DNA of 53,873 bases. It comes from Clostridia bacterium (GTDB taxonomy: Bacteria; Bacillota; Clostridia; Oscillospirales; Acutalibacteraceae). The stretch spans positions 1 through 53,873 of the forward strand of contig JAFQKN010000186.1 in NCBI GenBank assembly GCA_017396895.1, in the 5' to 3' direction. The translations under genes were made by a program, and so were the position numbers. The stretch's first letter is position 1. Each line of letters begins with the position of its first letter. The notes under the pieces are model-generated. The model ran no database searches and was not told the DNA's origin. It saw only the letters and a list, made by a program, of their open reading frames with translations. This document shows positions 53,707 to 53,873 of this stretch, in pieces.

Positions 53707-53737
53707 GCACTTGTTACTCTAAACAAGTGCTTTTTTC
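53707..53737 (+). terminator. Terminator after galM
   Basis: GCACTTGTT pairs with AACAAGTGC around a 6-base loop, followed by TTTTTT. Confidence 0.9.
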
Positions 53738-53775
53738 ATTTTTATGTGCACCGATGTACGTTTGTCAATGATGTG

Positions 53776-53804
53776 AGACCAAAAAAAGAGAAAGAGTTTG
53801 GTCT
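53776..53804. repeat. 8-base inverted repeat in the window tail
   Basis: AGACCAAA (53776-53783) and TTTGGTCT (53797-53804) are a perfect inverted repeat with a 13-base purine-only loop between. No coding frame is seen here. Confidence 0.6.
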
Positions 53805-53812
53805 TATGGATT

Positions 53813-53861
53813 GGTTTTTCTGACGGAAGGAGGGCGTAGCCCGACTGAGGTCAGAAAAACC
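53813..53861. repeat. Nested inverted repeat at the window end
   Basis: A perfect 12-base inverted repeat, GGTTTTTCTGAC (53813-53824) and GTCAGAAAAACC (53850-53861), encloses a second small stem GGGC-GTA-GCCC (53832-53842). The last 12 bases are GC-rich, unlike the AT-rich gap before. It may be an intergenic repeat or the edge of a mobile element that continues beyond the window; the class is not recognised. Confidence 0.55.
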
Positions 53862-53873
53862 GGGCGGCCTCCA

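Noticed and set aside
1-53873. CRISPR array, rRNA operon, prophage or insertion-sequence genes
   Set aside because: No regularly spaced repeats, no rRNA motifs and no transposase, integrase or phage structural genes were found in any reading frame.

Overview
The window reads as chromosomal DNA from a spore-forming, low-to-mid GC Firmicute of the class Clostridia, most likely an anaerobic gut-type Oscillospirales/Lachnospirales relative. The reasons are the Bacillus/Clostridium gene order priA-def-fmt-rsmB-rlmN-prpC-prkC-rsgA, strong GGAGG ribosome binding sites, frequent TTG starts, canonical TTGACA/TATAAT promoters, spore-coat morphogenesis genes including SipL (a clostridial protein), and clostridial-style surface repeats. 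No genus can be named from this sequence alone.

Region 1 (1-13045, + strand) is a long housekeeping and sporulation block. It carries the end of primosomal helicase PriA, peptide deformylase, Met-tRNA formyltransferase, a membrane zinc peptidase, RsmB, RlmN, a PP2C phosphatase with its PASTA-domain Ser/Thr kinase, and the ribosome-assembly GTPase RsgA. It ends with a compact coat-basement cluster: a 47-residue Cys-rich membrane peptide, a 23-residue SpoVM, SipL, and SpoIVA. SpoVM is easily missed because of its length, but its sequence and its place downstream of rsgA (as in Bacillus) both support the call. SpoVM, SipL and SpoIVA work together to attach the coat to the forespore surface.

Region 2 (13064-26274) holds RNase HI (- strand), a nucleotidyltransferase fused to a degenerate phosphomannomutase-like half, RNase J with a basic N-terminal extension, the c-di-AMP phosphodiesterase GdpP, ribosomal protein bL9, replicative helicase DnaB, TilS, Hpt, FtsH and a cyclophilin lipoprotein. 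The order gdpP-rplI-dnaB and tilS-hpt-ftsH is typical of Firmicutes.

Region 3 (26285-31767) contains a promoter- and terminator-bounded 52-residue small protein of unknown function, a CxxxCC protein, an operon of two FAD oxidoreductases plus a DUF1667 protein (glycerol-3-phosphate-dehydrogenase-like), a GH29 fucosidase and a tRNA-Ala(GGC).

Region 4 (31768-39989) is more accessory. It has a possible unannotated short RNA, a BspA-type leucine-rich-repeat secreted protein downstream of a GPH-family sugar symporter (both - strand), a Nudix hydrolase, a long-chain acyl-CoA-synthetase-like ligase, and an HD phosphohydrolase paired with a small membrane protein.

Region 5 (40008-48110) is a complete myo-inositol catabolic operon, iolJ-C-B-D-E-A-G. 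It encodes conversion of inositol to the three-carbon products, but no dedicated transporter or IolR regulator lies in the window.

Region 6 (48177-53873) is an ABC export system (FtsX-type permease with a long coiled coil, and its ATPase) on the - strand, aldose 1-epimerase on the + strand, and a final gene-free tail with nested inverted repeats.

There are no rRNA genes, CRISPR arrays, prophage genes or transposase genes in the window.
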